Assembly: GCA_949317995.1 (NCBI GenBank)
Contig: OX439043.1
Location: 62,327,339-62,391,338, forward strand
Origin: Acholoe squamosa
Lineage: Eukaryota > Annelida > Polychaeta > Phyllodocida > Polynoidae
DNA: 64,000 nt
Direction of reading: 5' to 3'
Each line of letters starts with the position of its first letter. Position 1 is the stretch's first letter. The translations under genes were made by a program, and so were the position numbers. This document shows, in pieces, positions 1-10,370 of the stretch. A model generated the notes under the pieces. It was not told the origin of the DNA. It searched no databases and saw only the letters and a list, made by a program, of their open reading frames with translations.

Positions 1-199
1 TCTTATCGGTTTTGTTCCTTTTTATAATATGCAAACTTCAGTTCACCCTTGTAACGATAGGGCTACTTGCAGCAATGCTGAATTTAGACTGGAAACGTGG
101 AAAAGAGGAGCTCTCTTAGAAAGAGGTTGCTGAAAGACTGAGTTCACTTTTGGTTTATGTTCACCAGCTGGTCATTTGGATTGGCCATACATTTTGTAT

Positions 200-634
200 G
201 GTGGGTTTCCACTAAAATTTAGTGAGGGCCCACTTGTAGTGTTCAATGGTGATTTCACCAAAACCAATAATTTTCGGGCCGGTAGGGGCCCGATAGGAGA
301 AATTTTAGTGAGGATACATCATAATTTTGAACTCTTCCACCCAGGAAAAAATCTGTTACTATTGTAGGGCCGATTTTCATAGAGGCTGATATGTGGCCGA
401 TGAAATCAAATCAGGTTGATATTATTGGAAAGCATCGGGAACCATTGATTTGCATCGCCACCGATGCAAAACGAGCTCTTCCACAGAGCCTGATGCAAAA
501 CGAGCTCTTCCACAGAGCCTGATTTCATAGCGATTTTTGGCCGATAGCTGCAAGACATTCCAAAATCGTTGCCAATGCAAGCTGATACAACCCGATGTAA
601 AAATCGGCCAACAATCGTTTTTAGTGGAATCACC
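200..634. mobile_element. Unclassified inverted-repeat element
   Basis: The left end starts GGTGGGTTTCCACTAAAA, and the right end reads as its imperfect reverse complement (ending TTTTTAGTGGAATCACC). The interior is rich in GGCCGAT and ATCGGCC words in both orientations. There is no coding capacity and no clear target duplication, so the superfamily is not called. Confidence 0.35.
463..520. repeat. 29-bp direct tandem duplication
   Basis: Two identical 29-bp copies (463-491 and 492-520) lie head to tail, each beginning GATGCAAAACGAGCTC. No divergence is visible between them, so the duplication is probably recent. Confidence 0.9.
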
Positions 635-639
635 AGTTT

Positions 640-3420
640 TGAGAAATGACCCCAAGGCCATTCAGTTGTAGATTGTTTAGGTCGATGATGGTACCCTTGA
701 TTTAAGATTCTGAGACCTTGAGGGGATCAAAGAGATGGACCATGGATTTGAATAGGTCCGTGGATGGACTCATGTTAAGATATGATAGCTAATAAGCTTC
801 GGGGATGGTACAAGATCAGTCGGGTGTTTCAGAAGCCGGACATGATAATGAACATTAAATATCTGTTTCTAAAACTGTAAGATTCTAAACTTACAACTGC
901 AACCATTATCATCTCTCACCAGTCATATAGTTATAGACACAGTAAGGTAATGGTAATGCTTTAGAAACACATGCAGGTATAAGCCTACAATCACTATTAA
1001 AACTACTATCATATCTCCTTATGACCGGTTGTAAACATTACCTGCTTCTGAAACACCCCACAGAGGGGGGAGATTCACCCGAAGTCACTCTCCATGGATC
1101 AATCCGAGCTGACCCCAATTCGACCACTAGTGTGAGTCGTCGCTGGCTGATAGGGATGCTGGGTAAAAATAGTTTTGCCTGCTGGTTGCTGTAGTACTTA
1201 TTTGTATAGAGGTACCTTGCGTAGTAATCTTCCCCAGAAAATGGGGACCATCATGCTTAAATATGAGAGAGGTATTCCCTAGAATGCCGAATTGGAGAGA
1301 TTGAGATTAATCAAGAGCTTTATTAATACATGACATATAATAACATACATTTAAAAACCATCCCTGCTGTTAAAACAATGCTGCACTCATTGGAAATCAG
1401 AGATATCAGAGCGTTGCATGAATTTTAAGTCCGTACCAAAAGTGAAAAGGGACATCTTCTCAAAAAGTCCAGCATATGTTGGATGTGAAAACAAGATGAG
1501 GAGTTGCATGTTGTCAGATCTTACCAATTTTTCTTGTAAATCGTGACTTGACAATAAAAACTTTCAAACCTAAAAAAAAATAGGGGTCACGCCCTGTGGG
1601 ACACCTTAAGTAGCAAAGCACAACACGCTGATAATTTAGAGGAATTTCTGAAACAAGTTCCTGTTGATGCTTAAACTGAACTTTTGCTGTCATTTATTCT
1701 ATGAGTGACTGACAGAATCTTTATATGTTGTCGAGACTAATCTACTATATTCTATTATGTGTAGGCCATGAACACTTGTTTCCAGTTGGTTGACATAAGT
1801 TTGAAAATCCCCCTCGATCTTTTCTGTGAAATTGTGTCAATTGAATAAATCAATCAATCCTATCATGTTGTCTTAATATTCCGTTCACATAAAAATTAGA
1901 TTCATGGTATGTGACAAAAACCTGAGCAATTAGAAAGAGAAGTCCTGAAGCACTGTGCCTATACAGCTTTGCCAAGTGTTTCACGATATAGGCGCCTTTT
2001 ATAATATAACAGCAACTCTCGGAAATAGCAGGTCGGGGTTGTGTCTATCGGCCATCCGCAACGTGTGGTTTCGCTGGTTCGGGTACGCCGCTTCTACAGG
2101 TAACCAGCTATGCCGTATGGCACTATTTTTGACCCAGTTTCCCCTTCTTGCTTCATCAATGTTTGGCAGATAGTCTGCATCCTGTAAGTAGCCCTTTTAA
2201 TCATAAAATTCCAGTCCACCTCCCTGACTATAACATAAAAGTTGTCTTTGTGTAGATTTGTGAGATTGATGTGGGAAAGAAGGTCGCTGCATGGGCGAAA
2301 ATAGGGGTCAAAATGTGCCACGCAAGAGAAAACAAGATTCACCAAACTTCCTGACACGTTTTTGTCTGTATCTCCAGTAATAAACCTCGCTCAGACTTCT
2401 AACAAGCATCATTAGAAAGAGAATTGTCTAAGGAAGAGAATGAGCCCCCTTACAGGTCTGTATTCTTAGGAAAAGGTGGTGTTTTGGCCATCGACGGCCG
2501 AAAATCGGCACTCGGCGATCATGATCGGCGTTTGTCACTATACTATACTCTATAGTCTATACTATAGGAGGCCTGTGTTGACCAAAACTAAAACGCCTAT
2601 AAAAAAATAACTCCTGCATATTTTTTAATGGGAATACGATGGCAAAGAAGTAAAATAACTCAGGTTTATAATGTATTAACCTCAGTGCTGAGATCTAGCC
2701 CTAACTAGCTTAAAAAAATCGTATATTAAGTCTTCCATTCACTCCTTCTACCAGTACAGTCCCCATAGACTTATCATTACGTGAACAAACCTAAAACTGA
2801 AATAATTCTCCTGACCTTAATATTTCGAATTTATGTGTGGGGTTTGCGCCAAATATTAGTTTAATTATTTGAGTTTTTAGCCTCTTAAGGATTTTTAGGG
2901 GGTTGAAGCCTAAACAGGTAAAAGAAAATAGAAAACATCTTGATGTCTGGCCGTGACAATGTTCCCATAGAGATTGCACTGAGGCTAAGGTCAGCGGTAC
3001 ATTATTTTAAGTTTAAAACTTCAATGGCACATTTAATGGGAAATTTCAGCCCTCTGAGACTAGATATGACCATTTTACAGTGCTTGGGGGGGCTATCTTT
3101 TTCTTTTTGTCAAATTTAAGCTGGAAAATAATGAAATTTGTTGCCTTGACCCAGATTTTCATCAATCAGCTGATTGCCTACACTTGCCATACATATCCTT
3201 CAATCTTCTAGCAGAGGTTTAGCATTGTCAGAGACGGCTAGATTCAACCTCGAGGTCGCCGTTAGTAGGTCGAATTGCGGTCTACCTGGGTCAAAACATG
3301 ACGCTGCTGCCACCTTGTCTCTACCTTAGAACTACTCAGGGGGGCCACTCCAAATAAGTCACGGGAGAGCGAGAGTGGGAATTGCAGAAGCGATTTTCGG
3401 TGACTGGATCCACTAGGGCT
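640..3420. other. Intergenic DNA, no gene recognised
   Basis: Open frames here are short, lack splice context and look like chance. A stretch near 2480-2550 carries the same ATCGGC/GCCGAT vocabulary as the element at 200-634, so it may be a fragment of that family. Nothing else was recognised. Confidence 0.5.
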
Positions 3421-3424
3421 CTTA

Positions 3425-3685
3425 GGGAGTGGTCATTATTTATCAACAGGGGGGGTGGGTTTGAGCGAAAACTTTTTACGCCCCCCCCTCTACAGCAGTC
3501 AAAATTTTTTGAGCCCCCCGCGCCAGAGGTGCGGAGGGTTTTCGCACCCCTCTTTCATCTATAGTAGTACGCAGGCTTTTTCGCTAAAAAGAGGGTGAAT
3601 TTACCCCCCCCTCGGGGGGTCTGATAATTTTACGCCCCCCCCTCAAACCCACCACCCCCCCTGTTGATAAATAATGACCACTCCC
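3425..3685. mobile_element. PIF/Harbinger-like MITE, copy 1
   Basis: This 261-bp element has long terminal inverted repeats starting GGGAGTGGTCATTATTTATC and ending in the reverse complement, flanked by TTA on both sides (3422-3424 and 3686-3688). The interior is made of C-runs and G-runs around a GCGCC-rich core. A 3-bp TWA target duplication with GGG-starting termini is the PIF/Harbinger signature. It has no transposase, so it is non-autonomous. Related copies lie at 7635-8052, 15232-15565 (partial), 40629-40931 and 52323-52648. Confidence 0.8.
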
Positions 3686-4078
3686 TTAACCCTCAGACAT
3701 CTAGATTTCCTCTACCAATCAACATAGAAGGGACGCCTCAGAGGTCTAGCTCACCTAAGTAGCTCAAGGGTCCACAATGGGCATAAAAAAGGTCCGACCA
3801 CTCCCATGGACCCAACCGAAGCAAATTTCGGTGACGGGAACCCTGAGGGCCCTTTGCCCTGAGACCTTAAGCTTTCCTTATTAAACTTATAAAACCATCT
3901 TATTCCTTATATAACCATCTCAAGACATACTGGAAAGTGCCGTTTACCTGGAATCCGGATCGTCAGAAATCGAGCATAGAATCTGACTGGTCTCTCCCTC
4001 CCCTCCCACCCTTGTCGTCCGTCTAGACGGCTGTAGTAGGGGTCTGACTGGTTGTTTTTGGCCGGTGGAGTGAACTTA

Positions 4079-4307
4079 CCGTAACCTCCCTCGTATAAGA
4101 CGCATCCTCTACGCCAAACAAAATGCTGGGGAGTCTTATAGCTTTCTCTCAAGTTGGGGGTGCGTCTTATACGAGGGGTAATTTTTCTATAGAAATGTAC
4201 TAATCTTACAAATTTCAGCATTTAAATGTCTTATACGCGAAAATGCATGTGCTGAGTTTGGGGTGCGTCTTATACGCGCAGCGCGTCTTCTACGCGGGAG
4301 ATTACGG
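4079..4307. mobile_element. TA-target MITE (CCGTAATCTCCCGCG family), copy 1
   Basis: This 229-bp element is flanked by TA duplications (4077-4078 and 4308-4309). Its termini are CCGTAACCTCCCTCGTATAA on the left and TACGCGGGAGATTACGG on the right. The interior repeats the words GTATAAGACGCAC in both orientations. The TA target suggests the Tc1/mariner group. Copies 2 and 3 are at 21896-22186 and 32254-32535. Confidence 0.8.
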
Positions 4308-4763
4308 TACATTGAATTAGAATTGGAGCTCATACCCCACTAGCTCCGGTCCCTTTCTTGATAAACAATTTCGTTCCGGTCTGTTGGTTGTCAAGTCCAG
4401 TCAGGCCATTATGCGTTTAATGTATGTTATGGGAACGCACGAGTGGATTTACGGGTTAATAATCCACAAATCCCATAGAGTAACAGAAATCCAGGGGTGA
4501 AAGGGTTAAGGCATTTATCTCATAGATTCCTCCATTTTGTATCAATTTCTTACCTTATAACCCCAGAATTAATCCATGAGAAGATATTTTGTAAGTGCAT
4601 ATGATCCGCTCGGTTTGCCAAGCCGCCGTGGCCATGTTGTCGTTCTGCCCGACATACCTCCACCTTGACACTCATTTTTCGGGTATAATCCAATAATGTC
4701 AAGTCCTGTACTTCTGACACCGCCAAATATACGATCTCTAGTTGGTGTTTGCATACATTTTGT

Positions 4764-4987
4764 CTCCATTTTCTTCGAAATAAATAAGAATCCATTGATT
4801 TTCCATAACGATCCAACGCACACGGCCCGGTACACGGCCATTTCGTCTTGTTGACATAGCGGATAGGTGCCCGGATCTACCTGACCTACTTTCGGCTGAA
4901 CCCACTTCCGGCAAGGAGGTCAGCCGGGTCAGTCGCGTATCGCTATGGAAAATCAATGGATTCTTATTTATTTCGAAGAAAATGGAG
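4764..4987. mobile_element. Foldback element with ~47-bp arms
   Basis: The left arm begins CTCCATTTTCTTCGAAATAA (4764) and is repeated almost perfectly as the reverse complement ending at 4987. A GC-richer spacer of about 130 bp lies between the arms. The arms would form a cruciform or a long RNA hairpin. No coding frame is present. Confidence 0.7.
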
Positions 4988-5142
4988 GAATTTGGCATGG
5001 CATGTTCATCTAGGATATCTAAGGATGGTTCTCTGTTAATAACTCCACCAGGCTCCATATATTCTAGGCTAACGAGGTGTGTAAACTTCAGGTATGTCGG
5101 AAAACTTTTTCAAATCCTCCATGTGCAGTGGTTTCTACCACC

Positions 5143-5206
5143 GGTCGGCTTGGTATAGTGGACAGCGAGCTCGCCTCCTGCCCCAGCGGCCGGGGATCGA
5201 TTACCG
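5143..5206 (+). repeat. tRNA-like SINE head or tRNA pseudogene
   Basis: An A-box-like TGGTATAGTGG (5151-5161) and a B-box-like GGGGATCGATTACCG (about 5192-5206) sit at tRNA spacing. The D-arm wording resembles tRNA-Gly. Acceptor pairing is not convincing, so this is a tRNA-derived repeat rather than a working tRNA. Confidence 0.4.
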
Positions 5207-6030
5207 TTTAACCCTAAACGGTTTTAACTGGAAAACTATGGCGTGGTTGACTTCGCCAATTTATTAACATGTCCAGATTGAAACTAGCAGCCTCTTGAAG
5301 ATGTCCAAAAGGTGGTAGAGTAGGGTTATGGCTTGATAATGCACGGGGGTTATGAGCAAAAAAGCACTGTAGAGGCCAGAATCGTGAGATAACTAGCAGT
5401 AATGTGTTAGGCCCTACCTGGTCGTCATGGTCATGGTACAGACTGTGTGGTAGCAGCAGCATTGTTTTTGCACAAACGCTTCAAAATGACTTAATTTTGA
5501 AAAATGAACCTACAAAATGACTTCTATTTTGAAAAATGAACCTACTGATGTGTTGGTCAAGTCATCTTGAGGATAATTTTGTATGGGAAGATTATTTCAC
5601 TCATCTGTTTTTGTCTAAAGTTTGCTACATTCAGGACCCATTCTAGTCCCATCGGGCCACGCTGGACTCCCGGTCAGTGGGCACATCACCTCTCCCCTGT
5701 CTACAGCTCCAGCCGTGGCTGGCGGCTGGTCTGGTCTATGTGTGTGTGTGTGTGGGGAGGGGTACATATAGCTCCTCTATATACCGATATTGCAGGATGT
5801 AGAATGTGTGCAGCCATTTCTTGAGCTGATTTCCAGCATGCTACACTGATAGCTATCAGATATTACTTGTACCCAAATAACTCAGGACTGGATCTATCAA
5901 GGCATTTACACTTCTCCGTTCTATGGTGTTTAATTGACAATGTTGACGTCATTCTGTGTTTTAAATGTGTTTTAATGTGTTTTTATGGTACATGTATTGA
6001 GTGCAGGGATATAACAGGTTAGTTTATAAT
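5207..6030. other. Intergenic DNA
   Basis: A short direct repeat (ACAAAATGACTT...TTTTGAAAAATGAACCTAC) occurs twice at 5487-5542. A short GT run lies at about 5740-5752. No gene was recognised. Confidence 0.5.
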
Positions 6031-6388
6031 AGTAGCCATAAGGACACCTCAACTACCAAATTCTATTGTTTTCCATGTGTGTCGGCCATCTTGGTTTTCA
6101 GAAACACAGGGATCCAGGCCATATATGGTGAATTTTGATCTTCAAATCTTATTAGATGGATGTTAGTAGCCATAGGGACACCTCAACTACCCAACTGTAT
6201 TGTTTTCGATCTGTGTCGGCCATCTTGGTTTTTGGAAATACAGGGATCCAGGCCATATATCGTGAATTTTGATCTTCAAAATTTATGAGATGGATGTTAG
6301 TGGCCATAGGGACACCTCAACTACCCAACTCTATTGTTTTCCATGTGTGTCGGCCATCTTGGTTTTCAGAAACACAGGGATCCAGGAT
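6031..6388. repeat. 134-bp tandem repeat, ~2.7 copies
   Basis: Units starting AGTAGCCATAGGGACACC begin at 6031, 6165 and 6299, giving a 134-bp period. Copies are about 90 percent alike by eye. The third unit stops after CAGGGATCCAGG. No convincing coding frame exists in it. Confidence 0.85.
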
Positions 6389-7329
6389 TTTTTTCACACA
6401 TCCGCACGCAAAGTCACGGCCCCTCCCTTGTTGCAAAAATGTTCACTGCTTTACAATTCTCCCTGTCCACTTGAGTGGTCAGGGACTTTTATGAGGACTG
6501 GGAATTTGCAGAGTATGAAATCGCAATGGATATAGTCCATGTATAGCCTGGGTCACTTACTAACTATACTATATGTATGCTTTGAATTGTGAGTGAAGAG
6601 TGAGACAGTCAGGCTACATAGGCAGACAGCTAAGCCACCACCTATTACCTTGCTGTGGCTCTATTGAACAATGGCTCTTGGAGTGCCCATCACTAATCCC
6701 TATGTTTGGCCTAGCTGTGAATTTAGCCTCTCACCTTGCAATAGGCTCTCCCTACAAACCTCTACTACAGTCCCTTATAACACTTAGGGCCTACATGACT
6801 GGATAGTGCTTTAATGAACCACCCCCTCCCTACACTGTAAAAAATGTGTGTTGAACTTAGACTCAATCTCCGGTCGGCAGATATTTCGCTCCAGGCACTC
6901 ACTGTATCTCTGCGCGAACCTTCCTCATCACTCGACTATGGGGGAAATTTGCCCATTACGCGTGGGATTTGATATATAAATAAAGTGATGTCAGATGTCA
7001 TTTAAAATGATGTAGAAGAGTTTAATTAAATAAAACATTGAATTCAAAGGCTACAGATAACGGATCTAAGTGTAGAAGTTGAGGCGTTTAGGGAGGACTA
7101 TATTTTGTGGTGTATGCAGTTGACAAAGCTGTGCGGCATATTGTAAACACAACGCACGTGTACACGAACCGTAAGCACGTGTACACGAACCGTAAGCAAG
7201 AGAAGCATAACTATTCTTGTGCAGACAGGAAGAGATTGCTCTTTCGTCCTTATAGGCGTAGAAATAATAGTCTGGCCGTAGATTTTGATCGTAGATCCAT
7301 CCGACCCTCCCAACCGGTAGGCCTACATC

Positions 7330-7530
7330 CACCGGACACTCTCCGCCTAACCCAAAAATCCACCCAACAGTACCCGCCTAACCCGAACATCCACCCAACA
7401 CTCCCCGCCTAACCCGAACATCCACCCAACACTCCCCGCCTAACCCCGAACATCCACCCAACACTCTCCGCCTAACCCGAACAATCACCCAACACTCCCC
7501 GCCTAACCCAAACATCCACCCAACAAGAAT
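7330..7530. repeat. 31-bp minisatellite, ~6 units
   Basis: Tandem units contain CCGCCTAACCCGAACATCC followed by ACCCAACACTCC. Each unit includes the word CCTAACCC. The reverse-complement version is expanded to about 25 units at 15685-16470. Confidence 0.9.
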
Positions 7531-7634
7531 CGATTCAAGAGTTAAGGGGAGGGGGACATAAAAAAAATCAGACCCCTCCTGATCTGCAGGCTGGATCAGG
7601 CTGATGGGGGTCTAAAAAAATGTGAAGCTTCTAA

Positions 7635-8052
7635 GGGAGTGATCATTATCTTACAACTAAGTGACGAAAATCGTGTGCAAACGTGCCCTTCTAATAGTAA
7701 ATGTGCAAGGTTTTCCACTGAAAACAGGTGAAATTATTTTGACCCCCCATCAGAGGGGGTCAAAAAATTCTACTTGGGGGTTTGAGGGGGGCGTAAAAAA
7801 ATCATACCCCTCCGGAGGGGGCGAAAAAAAAATTGACCACTCTTGAGGGGGGGACTAAAAAATTATACCCTCTTCTTAGCAAAAAAGCCAACGCGCAACT
7901 ATAGATCAAAGAGGGGCGCTAAAATTTTCCGCGCCTCTGGTGTGGGGGGGGGCGCAAAAAATTTTGACTGCCGTCGAGGGGGGTAGTAAAAAATTTCTGC
8001 GCATCAGCGCAAAAACCCACTGCACCCCTGTTGATATATAATGACCACTCCC
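7635..8052. mobile_element. PIF/Harbinger-like MITE, copy 2 (long variant)
   Basis: Termini GGGAGTGATCATTAT (left) and ATAATGACCACTCCC (right) enclose 418 bp of C/G-run interior like copy 1. The flanks read TAA on the left and TTA on the right, so the target duplication is imperfect. It has extra sequence near its left end that is shared with 15437-15565. Confidence 0.65.
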
Positions 8053-8309
8053 TTAAGATGTCACCACCCTAAAAGCCTTGTGGCCATCCAAAAATCAGAT
8101 GTCTTCCACCTTTCACCTGATATTAAAAATACTTAAAATTCTCACAGTGCTTAGAAACCTACACCACATTTTAGCTTATGGAATGAAATAATAAGATAGG
8201 TCCACATAAGCATAGTCAGGATAGATTTTGTGCAAATTGCCATGGTAACCAGGTAGTGATTTTTGCATAGTGAGGCCTGATCAGCGCATGAATACACATC
8301 AGGACCCCT

Positions 8310-8320
8310 TCACCCCAATA
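8310..8320 (+). repeat. Left target-site duplication of the retrotransposon
   Basis: TCACCCCAATA here is repeated exactly at 14418-14428, directly after the (AAAC)n tail. The pair defines both ends of the insertion. Confidence 0.85.
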
Positions 8321-8459
8321 TGCCCCTGTGGAGTGGGGAACCTCTAAAGTGACTAGAGGTAGTAGAATAACTTCACCGGGATGCTTCTGTGCAGACCGAA
8401 TCGTAAAAGGCGAGGAAAACCATAGGCGGCAGCACCCCATTCTTGCTCGCCATCCTTGA
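8321..8459 (+). promoter_or_regulatory. 5' leader of the retrotransposon
   Basis: The stretch lies between the target duplication and the ORF1 start. Elements of this group usually carry an internal promoter here, but no motif is strong enough to name. Confidence 0.4.
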
Positions 8460-10370
8460 ATGGTTCAAAATGGCTTAAAAGAATGGATCCCCCCCCCTGC
8501 AATGGAAAGCACACCCATATCAACCCCAATGTCGGCTGCAGGCCCGACGGAAAACAAACTGCAACGTCCCTTGGTAGGCAACCAGGCTGAGGACGGCTTA
8601 TCAGCTACTGGAAGAAAAACTGAAACAGAAGCCCCCTGGGGCCTAAGTACAAAAGAAACAGACCGCGCCACGGCCGGTAAAAGATCACGTGAGAGCACTG
8701 GCGAAAATGCTAGTGCCTCTAAAAGAAGCAACAATGTAGAAAGAAGTAACGACAAAGAAAGCAGTAACAATGAAGAAAGCAATAATAATGAAGAAAACAG
8801 TAATAGTGAAGAAAGAAGCAACAAGGAAGAAGAAAACAACAACAAAAAAGAAAGACGCAAGAAAGAGTACAATGCCCACAACTGGCCCAGATTCCTTGTT
8901 GTGGAGTCTAGTGAAGAGGGTGAAACACTAGCAAAACTGTCACCATTTGCCATAGGTAAGGCTCTGGAAGGCCATGCTGGAATACCTAAGAGTGTGAAAA
9001 AGACCAGGGCAGGAACCTTCCTTATTGAAACTTACAAAAAGTCTCACAGCATAGGACTGCTTAAAATGACCAATATGGCAGGAACTCCAGTAAAAGTCTC
9101 TCCACACAGATCCCTCAACTCCTCAAAAGGAGTCATTCGCTGGTGGGACCTGGTGGGAACCCCCGAGGAGGAGATTACCGAGAACCTGTCGTATATAGGA
9201 GTCACAGAAGCAAAGCAGATGAAGGCGAGAAGGATGGGTAAGGTAGTCGAGACTGGTACTTTTGTACTGACTTTCGACTGCCCGATGCCACCAGATTCCA
9301 TCAAATGCGCGTATCAAAACATCAGGGTAGAAGAATACATCCCAAACCCAATGCGCTGCTTCAAATGCCAACGTTTTGGACACACTTTGAGAAAATGTAA
9401 CAACCGACAGAGATGCGGAAGGTGTGACCAAGAGCATGAAACAGAAGGATGTAGGGAGGTACCCCACTGCACCAACTGTGGTGGAAACCATCCCGCCTTC
9501 TCCAAAAAATGCCCCAAGTTTATAGAAGAGAAGAAGATCCAAACTGTACGTATAAATCAAAAGATATCCTTTTCGGAAGCAAGAAAAATTGTTCAAGCTC
9601 TAAACCCTACTACCACACGTACTGCATTATTGTCAGACGTTTTCAAACCCAGCAAAACTGTGGCATGTCAGACACTATCACCGTCTGAACTGGCTGAAGA
9701 GCTACAGCCTCCACCAAAGGCTCAAACCCAAACCTTTGGGACAAAAACGGGCACTCTCATCATGCCCCCTAGGAACCTTCCTGGTTCCGTCCAGGTGCCA
9801 GCAGGGCCCCTCGAGGGGTCACTGTCACCTGCCTCAGTATCCGAACCATCAGGATGCCACCTACCCAGCCCAAATCCGGGACAATGTTCTAGGGATTCTC
9901 ATAAGCCTACATCATCTGGTTCTAGCCAAAAAACATCAGGCTCCAACCGACCAGTTTCTGGTGTTCGGCCCACAGAGACCCACAAAGGAAGCCGGGCACA
10001 CCCCAAGCCCACCCCAGGAGGTACTGGATGGGATAAACACTATCCCTCTGAACCAAGCTTGGTAAACATCCCTACACCCGCAAGCTCCTTCTCATCAAAG
10101 GCTGCGTCACCACCACCTCCCCCCAAAGCCTCCCCCAACTCTCAACACAGAGTCAACAAGGAGGTTCAGGGGAGGTTCGCAGCTAAGAAAATACCACATA
10201 AAGAACTGACCACACTAACAAAACAAGAAAAAGCCAAAACAGCACAGGTAAAGACCAAAATTAATAGAAATATCACCCACACATCCAACAGATTTAAAGT
10301 ACTTGCTAACGAAATGAAGGAAGCGTCGGGCCCAGCCGACCACAAAACTACCACCAAAAGTGGAAGATAA
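8460..10370 (+). CDS. LINE ORF1 protein (gag-like, three zinc knuckles)
   Basis: This 636-residue protein is likely the nucleic-acid-binding partner of the retrotransposon RNA. Residues about 90-140 are a low-complexity Asn/Glu/Ser/Lys tract. The middle (about 145-295) matches the layout of the RNA-binding fold region in Jockey/I ORF1 proteins. Three CCHC-type knuckles follow at about 300-350: CFKCQRFGHTLRKC, CGRCDQEHETEGC and CTNCGGNHPAFSKKC. The C-terminal half is Pro/Ser/Thr-rich and basic at the end. The ATG at 8460 is the first in the frame after the leader. The stop at 10368-10370 overlaps the start of the ORF2 frame by 11 bp. The frame is intact. Confidence 0.9.
   Translation: MVQNGLKEWIPPPAMESTPISTPMSAAGPTENKLQRPLVGNQAEDGLSATGRKTETEAPWGLSTKETDRATAGKRSRESTGENASASKRSNNVERSNDKESSNNEESNNNEENSNSEERSNKEEENNNKKERRKKEYNAHNWPRFLVVESSEEGETLAKLSPFAIGKALEGHAGIPKSVKKTRAGTFLIETYKKSHSIGLLKMTNMAGTPVKVSPHRSLNSSKGVIRWWDLVGTPEEEITENLSYIGVTEAKQMKARRMGKVVETGTFVLTFDCPMPPDSIKCAYQNIRVEEYIPNPMRCFKCQRFGHTLRKCNNRQRCGRCDQEHETEGCREVPHCTNCGGNHPAFSKKCPKFIEEKKIQTVRINQKISFSEARKIVQALNPTTTRTALLSDVFKPSKTVACQTLSPSELAEELQPPPKAQTQTFGTKTGTLIMPPRNLPGSVQVPAGPLEGSLSPASVSEPSGCHLPSPNPGQCSRDSHKPTSSGSSQKTSGSNRPVSGVRPTETHKGSRAHPKPTPGGTGWDKHYPSEPSLVNIPTPASSFSSKAASPPPPPKASPNSQHRVNKEVQGRFAAKKIPHKELTTLTKQEKAKTAQVKTKINRNITHTSNRFKVLANEMKEASGPADHKTTTKSGR

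Larger units (their letters stand above)
7135..8052 (+). repeat. Composite repeat, left copy
   Basis: This block contains, in order, a duplicated GTGTACACGAACCGTAAGCA, a 31-bp minisatellite (about 7330-7530), a linker, and a Harbinger-like element. The same parts occur in reverse order and orientation at 15232-16720, so the two blocks form a diverged inverted pair around the retrotransposon. It is non-coding. Confidence 0.75.

Noticed and set aside
8465..9596. Long open frames on the - strand opposite LINE ORF1
   Set aside because: They mirror the Asn/Glu/Ser-rich tract and the zinc-knuckle region of ORF1 and show no domain of their own.
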